From an uncultured Candidatus Poseidoniales archaeon (GTDB taxonomy: Archaea; Thermoplasmatota; Poseidoniia; Poseidoniales; Thalassarchaeaceae): a stretch of DNA of 42,321 nt. Of this stretch, positions 27,382-36,304 are shown piece by piece. Below the pieces are notes generated by a model that was not told the origin of the DNA, did no database searches, and saw only the letters and a program-made list of their open reading frames with translations. The stretch's first letter is position 1; each line of letters begins with the position of its first letter. The stretch is taken from NCBI GenBank assembly GCA_902593945.1, contig CACJKA010000011.1:1-42321 (forward strand), read 5' to 3'. The translations under genes were made by a program, and so were the position numbers.

Positions 27382-28920
27382 CTAGTTTCCAAGCCACATT
27401 GGAAGAGGGCGATCGTATCCAATTAATCTCAGGCCAGAAATAGCCGCAGTATCATAATCTATAGCCCTTAAATTTCTTCGAGTAATCTCTTCTAGGTTTT
27501 GTACACCTAAATCTGACATCCAACCATTTATTGTTGATTTCAGCCAAAGGAGATTTTCTTCTATTTTTTCATCATTATTTGGAGCAACAATTAATGAACA
27601 GCCAGCACCTTTAGCTATGATAAAATCCTCAGCACTAGGGTTTTCATCTAATTTGATTAACAAATGTTTACCTTGTTCTTTGATATTCATTGCTCTTGAT
27701 GCCAAACCAATCCTAGGTAATGCTGCTGCTGCTCTACTGCCGCCAGGAGTTGCAGCATTGATAATTGCTCCATCCAAATTCAAATCGATAATCATTCGAA
27801 GTAAATTCTCTACTCTGTCTACTCTATCTCTTAACATTACAATAGATTTCTCATTCATTTTACTTCTTAAAGAAACAATTAAAGCTTCTATTTCAGCATC
27901 ATTCATTTTAGGAAGAGATTCCAAATTTAGGACAATTCCTGAACAACTAGTAAGGTAATCTGAAACTTGAACTATATTTTCCTGATCCACAATTAGTAAA
28001 TCAATTTCTCTTGGAGAATCTCTTACTAAGAATGGTTGTTTAGAGACCATTTCATTATCGGAGATTGGAATTTTATCTCTTTCAATAAGCCAAGGTATTG
28101 GAAACACAACACCTTCATCTCCCTCAACTGTTTTTAGTAATGTTTCGCAGTCTAATTTTTCATATAGTGATTGTCTATTCTTTCCAGATGGTACTAGTAA
28201 TATTTTTTCTAAACCTTCCATGATGCTAATTTCAGGATACTCAAAGATAGCAGTATCTTTTTCTGAAGGTATAATTACTAAGGCATCTTTATTTATTGAC
28301 AAACCTAGAGGTTCTAAATGTTCCGAGATTTCTGAGATTTCTTTTGATTTTATTTCTCTGATTTCTGCACCATTTCCAGCAGGCGGGCAATTACCTGAGA
28401 CTATTATCTTCCCGCCATTCATCCCTATTCCTGGTTCCTTTCCAACCGAACCTAAAACAATTATTGTCCCTCCTGACATTCCCGCTCCTACTCTTTCTCC
28501 TGCATGACCACGAACCAGAATGGTGCCTTCTTTCATAGACTCTCCTGCAAAATTAGAAACTGATCCTTGGACGTTAATCACTCCACCTTTCATATTAGAG
28601 CCGATTCTATCGCCGGCATCCTTTTCGATAATCAATCTACCATCTTCCTGAAAAGCTCCAGCCATTGAAGAACACCCTCCTTGAATAGTTAGGTTACCCC
28701 CTCTATTCATAGCCCCACAGCATTCTCCTAAGTTTCCTAGTAGCAAAACTCTGGATTTCTTTGGAAGGTGAGTTATTACTCCAATTTCGCCTTCTTTTGG
28801 CTTTTCATCACCGTTCCTACCCCATCCTATCCGGACTAACAGGTCACGTTCTAATGCTTCTACAAGCATTTTTTCAAGGTCACGATTTAGTTTAACGCTC
28901 TTATCCGTGACCTCGCGCAT
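27382..28920 (-). CDS. GXGXG-domain protein fused to a glutamate-synthase FMN-domain-like C-terminus
   Basis: This 512-residue protein has a right-handed beta-helix GXGXG domain (residues ~60-180) made of G-x-x-x-x-x-G-N/H-A-G repeats (LTIQGGCSSMAG, INVQGSVSNFAGE, ILVRGHAGERVGAGM, IIVLGSVGKEPGIGM). This is the domain found at the end of glutamate synthase GltB and in formylmethanofuran dehydrogenase subunit C. Residues ~300-512 resemble part of the GltB FMN-binding barrel: DGAIINAATPGGSRAAAALP recalls the GGTGA region, and GWMSDLGVQNLEEITRR recalls its end. The order is reversed relative to GltB, and the cysteines that bind the 3Fe-4S cluster are absent. It may be a scaffold or an altered amidotransferase partner; function is not known. 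It begins the operon with pheT. Confidence 0.65.
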   Translation of the reverse strand: MREVTDKSVKLNRDLEKMLVEALERDLLVRIGWGRNGDEKPKEGEIGVITHLPKKSRVLLLGNLGECCGAMNRGGNLTIQGGCSSMAGAFQEDGRLIIEKDAGDRIGSNMKGGVINVQGSVSNFAGESMKEGTILVRGHAGERVGAGMSGGTIIVLGSVGKEPGIGMNGGKIIVSGNCPPAGNGAEIREIKSKEISEISEHLEPLGLSINKDALVIIPSEKDTAIFEYPEISIMEGLEKILLVPSGKNRQSLYEKLDCETLLKTVEGDEGVVFPIPWLIERDKIPISDNEMVSKQPFLVRDSPREIDLLIVDQENIVQVSDYLTSCSGIVLNLESLPKMNDAEIEALIVSLRSKMNEKSIVMLRDRVDRVENLLRMIIDLNLDGAIINAATPGGSRAAAALPRIGLASRAMNIKEQGKHLLIKLDENPSAEDFIIAKGAGCSLIVAPNNDEKIEENLLWLKSTINGWMSDLGVQNLEEITRRNLRAIDYDTAAISGLRLIGYDRPLPMWLGN

Positions 28921-29021
28921 AGTCTATCATGACTCTGAGGGTGTATTTAGTCTTGATTCTGACGGCTTGAGGGGCAATAAAACTATTAAAAATTGAATTA
29001 AGTTTGTTAGTTAAAAAAGGG

Positions 29022-29075
29022 TATATTGATAGAGTTTCTACTCGGGCATGATATTGTCAAAGGGTAGTTAGTGAG
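29022..29075 (+). promoter_or_regulatory. Candidate promoter and ribosome binding site of the GAPDH gene
   Basis: The 158-bp gap between the divergent GXGXG gene and GAPDH is AT-rich. TATATT at 29022-29027 lies ~57 bases before the ATG, which would place transcription start near 29050. GTGAG at 29071-29075 is a weak Shine-Dalgarno. A second AT-rich element at ~28981-28992 could serve the minus-strand gene. Confidence 0.35.
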
Positions 29076-29078
29076 ATT

Positions 29079-30119
29079 ATGAATACAATTAAAGTTGCAA
29101 TAAATGGTTTTGGTACAATAGGTAAGAGAGTAGCAGACGCTATAGATGCACAAGATGATATGGAAGTCATAGGGGTGACCAAAACTGGTCCTTCCTTTGG
29201 CTGTGGACTTGCCAAAAAACGAGGATTCCCTTTATATTGCACTTTTGATGATAATGAAAAAATAGCTTCTTTTTCTGAACAAGGATACACATGTGAAGGT
29301 GGTTTGACAGATTTATTATCAATTGCAGATGTTGTTATTGATTGCGCACCCGGTAAAATGGGGGCCGCTAATCTGGAAAAATATCAATCAGCAGGTGTAA
29401 AATACATCTTTCAAGGTGGTGAAAAACATTCTCTTACAGGCCTATCGTACACTTCTTGTGCCAATCATTCAGAAAATCTCAATGCTCAAGGTACACGTGT
29501 AGTTTCATGTAATACCACGGGTCTTTCAAGAACTCTTGTTCCATTGTATGATCATTGCGGTTCTCTCAAAGTTGAGTGTACTATGATTAGAAGGGCAGCA
29601 GATCCAGGCGACTCAGATAAGGGGCCGATTAATGCAATTAAACCGGTTTTAAAAGTTCCAAGCCACCACGGTCCTGATGTTATGACAGTTAAGCCCGAAA
29701 TTGACATAAATTCTCTAGCAGTTGCGGTGCCTACAACTTTAATGCATGTTCATTCTATTATTGCTGATTTACCTGAAGGTCATGGGTTAAGTACCGATTC
29801 GATTATTGAGATGTGGAGAGAATCTCCTCGTGTTATTGTTATGAGTGGCAAAGATGATCGTATTCCGACAACTGCAGAAGTAATGGAAATGGCTAGAGAT
29901 ATAGGTAGAAAGTGGGGAGATTTACATGAAATTTTTGTGTGGGAAGATGGTGTGAAGTTAGTTGGCGATAGGTTGTATTACTTCCAAGCCATCCATCAAG
30001 AAAGCGACGTCATCCCAGAAAATGTAGATTGTGTAAGGGCTTTAATGGGTGTTGAAGAAGATTGGAAAGTTAGTGTTGCAAAAACAGATTTAGCGATATC
30101 TGAGTATTACGGCATTTAG
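29079..30119 (+). CDS. gap: Glyceraldehyde-3-phosphate dehydrogenase (archaeal type, phosphorylating)
   Basis: A 346-residue archaeal GAPDH converting glyceraldehyde-3-phosphate to 1,3-bisphosphoglycerate with NAD(P)+, used in both glycolytic and gluconeogenic directions. The Rossmann start KVAINGFGTIGKRVADA is at residues 5-21. The catalytic cysteine sits in VVSCNTTGLSRTL at ~141-153. The family-typical IRRAADPGDSDKGPINAI follows, and a histidine-rich LMHVHSI at ~225. Length is normal (~340). Sequence is of the archaeal class, not the bacterial/eukaryotic one. It stands alone on the plus strand, 51 bp before the subtilase. Confidence 0.96.
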   Translation: MNTIKVAINGFGTIGKRVADAIDAQDDMEVIGVTKTGPSFGCGLAKKRGFPLYCTFDDNEKIASFSEQGYTCEGGLTDLLSIADVVIDCAPGKMGAANLEKYQSAGVKYIFQGGEKHSLTGLSYTSCANHSENLNAQGTRVVSCNTTGLSRTLVPLYDHCGSLKVECTMIRRAADPGDSDKGPINAIKPVLKVPSHHGPDVMTVKPEIDINSLAVAVPTTLMHVHSIIADLPEGHGLSTDSIIEMWRESPRVIVMSGKDDRIPTTAEVMEMARDIGRKWGDLHEIFVWEDGVKLVGDRLYYFQAIHQESDVIPENVDCVRALMGVEEDWKVSVAKTDLAISEYYGI

Positions 30120-30170
30120 AATCTTTGACCTTTTTCCGATTCACCAAACGTTAACGGTCAAAAGGGCCTA

Positions 30171-33100
30171 ATGTGTCGCAGGCTTGCTATGACTGCTGTG
30201 AAATCGATATTCCCTATTCTTCTGATTCTAATTCTTTCATCTTGGTCAGGTGCTGTTTCTGCTCTAAGTGAAACTACAAAATCTACTGAAATTTCGAATT
30301 TTCAAGAACCGGAGGAAATCAATAAATGGGGCAAGTTATCAGTGGTTTCTGAATCTAATTATGAATTGAATCATTTTACAGGAATAATCCATTCTCCATT
30401 CGGTGATTTTGACCCTTTAGTTGATCCAATGCCTCTCGGTCCAGAGAGTTTGTATGATTCATCAGCACTTTCACGTACAGGATTGGCGATAATCCAATCA
30501 AATAGTGTAGATATGACGGAATTAATTAATTTATTAGATTCAAATGGATATTCTATAATAGATCATCTTCCAGATTCTGCTTTAATTATTAGGATTCCAG
30601 TTGAAGATATTATAAATTCTAAATCTGAATTGGAAAAATCCCCGTCTGTAAGATGGATAGAAGGGCTGCCAATTGCTTGGCGTGTATCGGCAAATTTAAT
30701 CGATTCTTCTGGAAGAGGGGGTTTATTGCTTGATTTAGATTTAACAATCACTTCTGATTTGGAACCCAGTGAACTATCTGAACTAGAATCAGACATGAGT
30801 CGTATTTCAGATAGTTCAATATCTAGAAATGTTTGTGATATTCATTTATGCCAAGTTAAAGGAATAGATGCTTCATGGTTGCCTGTTTTGGCTATGGATG
30901 GAAGAATACTTAGTATTCATGAGTCTTCAACTATTTCTATTCATAATAGTAATGCTAGTCAAATAATTGGCAGTAATATTGCATCAGCAATGTCTAATTT
31001 TACTCTTAATGGTAGTGGAGAGATTCTAGCAATTTCAGACACTGGAATAGATGCCGATCATGGAGATTTTAATGGAAGAGTTAGAGCGATATATGATCTA
31101 TTTGGTCCTGATAATTCATATCAGGATAGAAACAGTGGCCACGGGACACACGTCACTTCTACGATATTAGGGGATGGTTCTGGTGACTCAAACAACACAG
31201 GTTTAGTGCCGGCTGCAACATTTCATTTCTATCAATTGGAAGCAGATAGTTCAGGGATATTAGCTCGATGGGGATCTCTTTACGAAATGTTTGCACATTC
31301 ATACCAACAAAGTGCACGTATTCAAACTAATAGTTGGGGAAATATTAACCTTGTAGGGGAGTACAGTTCAGATTCACGTTCCGCAGATTCATACTTAGTA
31401 GATGAACCAAGTTTCCTCGCGTTATTCTCAGCAGGAGATTTGGGGGCGAATGGCTATCAGAGTATTACTCCTCCTGGGACAGCCAAGAATGTTCTAACTA
31501 TTGGTACATCTACTACTGGTTCATATGGCAGTCAATCTAGTGGAGAGGTTTATTCCTCGTCTTCCAAAGGGACGACTTTAGATGGTAGAATAAAACCCGA
31601 TTTAGTTGCTCCAGGTGTGATGATATGCTCTGCTCAAGCTGAAGAAGCACAATTTGTAGAGGGGGATAGTTGCTCTTCATCTACACATCAAGGGAATGAA
31701 ATCCCACTTTACATGACACTCAACGGTTCTTCAATGTCGACTGCAGTAGCAGCAGGTGCGACCACCATGGTTAGGCAATTCCTTCGTGTTGATCAAGGCA
31801 TAGTTGAGCCAAGATCCGACTTAATCCGATCAGTTTTGATAAACGGGGCAGATGATTTAGGAACTCCTGATATTCCAAATGCTTTCGAAGGTTGGGGGCA
31901 AATAAATATCTCAAACAGCCTGTTTCCTGAAGATTCAGGGAATTATTTAGCACAATTATACGATGACTCTAGAGAATTGAAACCGGGTCACTCTTTTGTT
32001 TACACTATTCAATCGAATGATAACTCTAGATTTGATATAACACTTGTTTGGAATGATCCCGAGGGTTCTGCTGTAGCCAATCAATCATCTCCCAAGTTAA
32101 TGAATGATTTAGATCTTAAAATTACATCTCCGAGCGGGATTGTATATTATGGAAATAATTTTGCTAACGGTTACAGTGTAGCCGGCGGAATAGCAGATTC
32201 TCTAAACAACGTCGAAAGATTTAGGATTGATTCTTCGGAAATTGGAACATGGTCAGTTGAAGTTGGGCATGCAGGTGGGAACTTACAGGACTATGCTATA
32301 GTAATGTCTGGCCAAATCATTGAAACAGTGTTACCCGATCTTACAGTTTTTACTAACTCATTATCAACTTCAGTAGAAAGCCCTCTGCAAGGAGATACTT
32401 TCTTGATTGAAGCCAAGTGGAAAAATCAAGCTGCTGGACCTACTGGTAGTTATTCTGTATTAATTGAGGATATTACTGAAAATACAATAATTTTTGAACA
32501 ATCCAAAACTTCACTTCCGGGAGGCTCGTTAGCATCTCTCTCTTATCCTCATGTTTTCTCCACAACGGGGCTACATACGTTAATGCTGACATTAGATTCG
32601 AATTCTGAGGTAGTGGAGTTAAACGATGAAATATCTGGCTTAGACAATAATAGAGTACAAATTGATGTTTATGTTTCTCAGGTAGGTGTTAGATTGACTC
32701 CTCTATTATCTGATGGTAGTTATCCTTCTACACCATCTGAATTAGATGATTCAAAGGTTAGATATTTGAATCCCAGTATATCAAGTGCAGTGACTTTTGA
32801 TTTAGAATTAAAGAATGAAGGGACCTCTGAAGTCATTGTCGATATTTCTGCTTCACCAGTTCAACTATCCGATGTAGGAGGTCTTTTAGTAGCTCCAATA
32901 GATGAGTGGTGGAAATTATTCAATGAGTCAGGCCCCTGGACTTTGTCTCCTTCGGGGCAAGACGGAGATAGCGTAATTATCAGTTTAGAATTTTCTGATG
33001 TTGATGCAGATGTTTCTAATGACATATATGCACTACCTGGTGAGTTTGTATCCCAAGTTACATTATGGGATAAGAATGCACCCACTGTGTATCATTCGAT

Positions 33101-34970
33101 GCAACTTAAGACAGTTGTAGAGAGGGTTGAAGGTTTAGTCACTGTAGTTGCAGGCGCTGACGATTTAGGTGCTATCCCAGGCCAATTTGCTCAATTCTCT
33201 CTCTCAATCCTAAATACTGGAAATGGCCCTACTCAATATACAGTTTCTTGTGAGACGGATAATCATTGGATAATCAGAGTAGGGGACAGTGGAACCTCAG
33301 TTCTAAATCTTGAACCACTTTCTAGATTACAATTCCTACCCGTGACAATCAAAGTTCGGATTCCTAATGATGTCCTAGGGTCTCCTGCTTCTGGGACTAT
33401 TGAAGGGGTTAGTTGTACTACACAATCTGTAAACGATCCAAGTTTATTTTCTATAGACTCAGCAACTGTTGAAGTTTTTGAGAATCGAGATTTTACTACT
33501 GAAATATTTTCGGAAGATGGTATTTCTTTGGGACCATTAGGACTTTCAACAGATCGCCCAGTGTTAAATGGAGATTTAGTAACTACAAATTTAGTTATAA
33601 CTAATCAAGGAAATGTTCCTTCAGAATATACAGTGAAAGTACAAAATAGCTGGCAAACTCAAATCATTATAGGCACTAATGATTTTGTCAATCAAGATGT
33701 TGTTGTAGATATTCTTGCAGGTCAAAATATTAGTATTATAATCAATACAATAGTGCCTCTTTCATCTAATATGGGCGATTCAAATATCATTACAATCCGT
33801 ACCACAATTTCAGGAGGTGAAACTCTAATCAATGGAACTAAATTAGTTCTAGAAGAGTTTGCCTCAATAGATATTGAGAGCCCTTCTGAGATATTGGTAA
33901 TCTTAGGTAAATCTTCAGTAACTCCTTTCAAGCTTCATAATATTGGAAATGTACCTCTTGAAATATCTTTGACAATGGGTACTCTTCCCGACGGTTGGTC
34001 AGGGGGATTCCTCTCAGGAAATGTTTTCGAGATGGACATGAACCGTGAAGCATTTGTTTCTGTTGGTTTAGAATTACCCGGCGCTCTACCAATTGGCTCA
34101 CTTGAACAAACTGTCTCTGTAATTATAGAATCTGAGACGCCTGGTGGAGATATTTATTTCCAGACTATAGAGTTTGAAGTAGAGGTACTTCCATCCGTTT
34201 GGCTTTCCCTTTCTTCTGAAGTGACTCTAATTGAAGATATTTCTTCTGGTAATAATGCTAATTTCCAAATTAATTTAACAAATCAAGGAAATATAATTAC
34301 CGATGCAGAGTTTTCTGCCACTTTAGCCGATGGTTTTGAAATACAATATCCCGATTGTTTCTCTGATATCAATTGCGAATTATCTCCAGGAGAATCCCGA
34401 ATCTTCACAGTATCTGTGAAACCCAATTCTAATGCAGGGTTTGGCTTATCTAGTTTCGAGATTTCTGCAATTGCAGTAAACTTCTATCCCGATGACTCTG
34501 AAGTAACTAACGCAACTCTGACACTAGAGATGAGTAGGGAAAGAACTACTAATACTGGAGGTATTTCTGGAATTTTAGATACTTTGGGATTGCCTCAATG
34601 GGTTCTACCATTATTATTCCTAATTTCTTTGACTGGGGCAGTGTTCTTAGGATTAAAGATGAGAGCCAATTCACAAAAATTCTTGTCACCTGAAGAAGAA
34701 CTGATACCCGAGGGTTCGGCTTTATTATCCGGAAGTTCAAATGAGCGTCGTGCTGCAGCATTAGATACCTCTCTAGGCTCAGGTGATACTCTGACAGGAG
34801 GAGTTAGTGATGATGAAATTCAGTCGGCTATTGCTGCTTCTGGTCCAGGTAAATTATTGCCAACACCTGATGGAGCAGCTCCTTTACCTCTTGGAGGTTT
34901 ACCCGATGGCTGGTCTATGGAACAATGGAAGTCGTATGGTCACCTATGGTGGGAACAAAACCAACCTTAA
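30171..34970 (+). CDS. Membrane-anchored subtilisin-like serine protease (family S8) with long extracellular beta-domain stalk
   Basis: This 1599-residue protein has a signal peptide (Met1 at 30171 or Met7 at 30189). A propeptide-like region extends to ~270. The S8 catalytic domain follows: Asp290 (ISDTGIDADHGD), His324 (SGHGTHVTSTI) and Ser521 (LNGSSMSTAVAAG). The oxyanion-hole position, normally Asn in an AGN motif, reads SAGDLG with Asp423. Next is a KP-43-like jelly-roll domain (~590-715), then CARDB/NEW3-type beta-sandwiches (~720-1460). One transmembrane helix lies at ~1476-1497 (LPLLFLISLTGAVFLGLKM), and a ~100-residue cytoplasmic tail ends in a Trp-rich PDGWSMEQWKSYGHLWWEQ. It would degrade proteins outside the cell while tethered, fitting a peptide-feeding marine heterotroph. 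Confidence 0.9.
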   Translation: MCRRLAMTAVKSIFPILLILILSSWSGAVSALSETTKSTEISNFQEPEEINKWGKLSVVSESNYELNHFTGIIHSPFGDFDPLVDPMPLGPESLYDSSALSRTGLAIIQSNSVDMTELINLLDSNGYSIIDHLPDSALIIRIPVEDIINSKSELEKSPSVRWIEGLPIAWRVSANLIDSSGRGGLLLDLDLTITSDLEPSELSELESDMSRISDSSISRNVCDIHLCQVKGIDASWLPVLAMDGRILSIHESSTISIHNSNASQIIGSNIASAMSNFTLNGSGEILAISDTGIDADHGDFNGRVRAIYDLFGPDNSYQDRNSGHGTHVTSTILGDGSGDSNNTGLVPAATFHFYQLEADSSGILARWGSLYEMFAHSYQQSARIQTNSWGNINLVGEYSSDSRSADSYLVDEPSFLALFSAGDLGANGYQSITPPGTAKNVLTIGTSTTGSYGSQSSGEVYSSSSKGTTLDGRIKPDLVAPGVMICSAQAEEAQFVEGDSCSSSTHQGNEIPLYMTLNGSSMSTAVAAGATTMVRQFLRVDQGIVEPRSDLIRSVLINGADDLGTPDIPNAFEGWGQINISNSLFPEDSGNYLAQLYDDSRELKPGHSFVYTIQSNDNSRFDITLVWNDPEGSAVANQSSPKLMNDLDLKITSPSGIVYYGNNFANGYSVAGGIADSLNNVERFRIDSSEIGTWSVEVGHAGGNLQDYAIVMSGQIIETVLPDLTVFTNSLSTSVESPLQGDTFLIEAKWKNQAAGPTGSYSVLIEDITENTIIFEQSKTSLPGGSLASLSYPHVFSTTGLHTLMLTLDSNSEVVELNDEISGLDNNRVQIDVYVSQVGVRLTPLLSDGSYPSTPSELDDSKVRYLNPSISSAVTFDLELKNEGTSEVIVDISASPVQLSDVGGLLVAPIDEWWKLFNESGPWTLSPSGQDGDSVIISLEFSDVDADVSNDIYALPGEFVSQVTLWDKNAPTVYHSMQLKTVVERVEGLVTVVAGADDLGAIPGQFAQFSLSILNTGNGPTQYTVSCETDNHWIIRVGDSGTSVLNLEPLSRLQFLPVTIKVRIPNDVLGSPASGTIEGVSCTTQSVNDPSLFSIDSATVEVFENRDFTTEIFSEDGISLGPLGLSTDRPVLNGDLVTTNLVITNQGNVPSEYTVKVQNSWQTQIIIGTNDFVNQDVVVDILAGQNISIIINTIVPLSSNMGDSNIITIRTTISGGETLINGTKLVLEEFASIDIESPSEILVILGKSSVTPFKLHNIGNVPLEISLTMGTLPDGWSGGFLSGNVFEMDMNREAFVSVGLELPGALPIGSLEQTVSVIIESETPGGDIYFQTIEFEVEVLPSVWLSLSSEVTLIEDISSGNNANFQINLTNQGNIITDAEFSATLADGFEIQYPDCFSDINCELSPGESRIFTVSVKPNSNAGFGLSSFEISAIAVNFYPDDSEVTNATLTLEMSRERTTNTGGISGILDTLGLPQWVLPLLFLISLTGAVFLGLKMRANSQKFLSPEEELIPEGSALLSGSSNERRAAALDTSLGSGDTLTGGVSDDEIQSAIAASGPGKLLPTPDGAAPLPLGGLPDGWSMEQWKSYGHLWWEQNQP

Positions 34971-35011
34971 ACAGGGTTTGACTTATCACTGAGTCTTTAC
35001 CGCGTAATAGT

Positions 35012-35635
35012 ATGAATGGCTCAATTGTATTATTTGGCCCCCCAGGTGCAGGTAAGGGGACTCAAGCAACAAGAATCGTTGATTTAACATCTAAACCACA
35101 GGTTTCAACTGGAGATATGCTAAGGGCCGCACTATCAGAAGGCAGTAAATTAGGTATAGAAGCCAAATCTTTCATGGAAGCCGGAGAATTAGTTCCCGAT
35201 GATGTCATTATAGGGTTAATTTCTGAAAGATTGAAGATGGATGATGCTAAAAATGGCGTACTCTTTGATGGTTTTCCCCGTACAATTGCCCAGGCTAGAG
35301 AACTTGCTAAGATTGCAGAAGTTAGCGCAGTAGTTTCAATAGAAGTTCCTGATGAATCTATAGTTCGAAGAATAGTTGGAAGGCGTATGGATCCTGAAAC
35401 TGGTGAAATTTATCATATTGATTTCAAACCAGCACCTGAATCTATCATTAATCGATTAATTCAGAGAAAAGATGACAATGAATCGACTGTGCGTAACAGG
35501 CTAAAGGCATATCATGAACAGACATCTCCTCTAGCTATTTGGTATGAAAATCAAGGGCTTTTAATCAAAGTTGATGGCGAACAAACCATAAAAAATGTTG
35601 GCGATGAAATAATTTCTAAACTTTCTGCTAGATGA
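35012..35635 (+). CDS. adk: Adenylate kinase
   Basis: A 207-residue bacterial-style adenylate kinase (ATP + AMP to 2 ADP). The P-loop GPPGAGKGTQA is at residues 8-18, the AMP-binding STGDMLRAA at ~33-41, DGFPRTIAQA at ~85-94, and the LID region GRRMDPETGEIYH at ~128-140 without zinc cysteines. RLKAYHEQTSPLAIWY follows. Many archaea instead have a distinct trimeric type, so this form suggests an old transfer, as in other Thermoplasmata-related lineages. It heads a tight plus-strand set with the RNase P protein (7 bp away) and the CRM-domain protein. Confidence 0.95.
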   Translation: MNGSIVLFGPPGAGKGTQATRIVDLTSKPQVSTGDMLRAALSEGSKLGIEAKSFMEAGELVPDDVIIGLISERLKMDDAKNGVLFDGFPRTIAQARELAKIAEVSAVVSIEVPDESIVRRIVGRRMDPETGEIYHIDFKPAPESIINRLIQRKDDNESTVRNRLKAYHEQTSPLAIWYENQGLLIKVDGEQTIKNVGDEIISKLSAR

Positions 35636-35642
35636 GGTAATT

Positions 35643-35960
35643 ATGTCAGGAAGAAGACGTTCTAGAGACTCTCTAAAGAGGAAAAATCGTTCAAAAAAGG
35701 CGATTTCGCAACTTTCTAGTATTATTGATTCGCCAGCAAATTTCTCTTTGAAAATTAGGGACATTGCTGTTAGGGATACATTGCGACTATCAAAGAGGCA
35801 CGGTCAGAGGTGTGAGCCTAATGTCCGAAAAATGTTCTGTAAGGTCTGTGAATCTGTAATGAGTTTTGGTTCTGATTCAAGAATAAGAATTAGAAAAGGA
35901 TCGATTATTATTACTTGTGAACGTTGTAATAGTAAGGTTCGTAGACCGATTAAAAGGTGA
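35643..35960 (+). CDS. rnp4: RNase P protein component 4 (Rpp21/Rpr2/Snm1 family)
   Basis: A 105-residue basic protein whose zinc-ribbon layout matches archaeal Rpp21: C in RCEPNVRKMFCKVCESV and a C-terminal ITCERCNSK pair. An N-terminal Arg/Ser/Lys-rich helix (GRRRSRDSLKRKNRSKK) comes first, and a long basic helix (RDTLRLSKRHGQR) precedes the zinc site. With RNase P RNA it takes part in 5'-end maturation of tRNA. Length is normal. The spacing to adk (7 bp) and to the next gene (4 bp) implies an operon. The RNase P RNA gene itself was not found in the window. Confidence 0.85.
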   Translation: MSGRRRSRDSLKRKNRSKKAISQLSSIIDSPANFSLKIRDIAVRDTLRLSKRHGQRCEPNVRKMFCKVCESVMSFGSDSRIRIRKGSIIITCERCNSKVRRPIKR

Positions 35961-35964
35961 TGGA

Positions 35965-36234
35965 ATGGAAATACCAAATGCAATAAAAAGAAGGGCTCTA
36001 GATAATACGCTTGATATTACAATAAGAGTGGGTAAACAAGGAATAAATGAATCATTGATAGAGGAATTAAAACAGCAACTATCCAAAAGAAAATTAGTCA
36101 AAATAAAAGTCAATCAGGGCATAGCATCTAATAACGCGGATAGGAAATTATTATTCGAATCAATTTCAAATCAATCGGAATCATTTTTGGTATTGCAAAG
36201 AGGAAATACTGCAGTATTTTGGTCCGGCGAATGA
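35965..36234 (+). CDS. CRM-domain RNA-binding protein (YhbY family)
   Basis: 89 residues from the ATG at 35965 (MEIPNAIKRRAL); the frame is open to 35917 but that would overlap the RNase P gene, and GGTGATGG before 35965 fits a ribosome binding site. The CRM fold is recognised from IRVGKQGINESLIEELKQQL, then the KLVKIKV strand, and the late FLVLQRGNTAVFW, close to bacterial YhbY and archaeal homologues. These bind rRNA and help large-subunit assembly. Neighbouring the RNase P protein, it completes a small RNA-processing operon. Confidence 0.85.
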   Translation: MEIPNAIKRRALDNTLDITIRVGKQGINESLIEELKQQLSKRKLVKIKVNQGIASNNADRKLLFESISNQSESFLVLQRGNTAVFWSGE

Positions 36235-36238
36235 AGTC

Positions 36239-36266
36239 ATGAAAATATATTATTACTAATTTTCAT
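36239..36266. repeat. Perfect 8-bp inverted repeat between the CRM-domain gene and the transporter
   Basis: ATGAAAAT at 36239-36246 and ATTTTCAT at 36259-36266 are exact reverse complements separated by 12 AT-only-but-one bases. It lies 5 bp after the stop codon of the CRM gene, so could act as a terminator hairpin or a regulator site for the transporter. Confidence 0.35.
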
Positions 36267-36304
36267 ATCGAGAGATATTTAGAGGTAACCTATCACGGAA
36301 GTGT

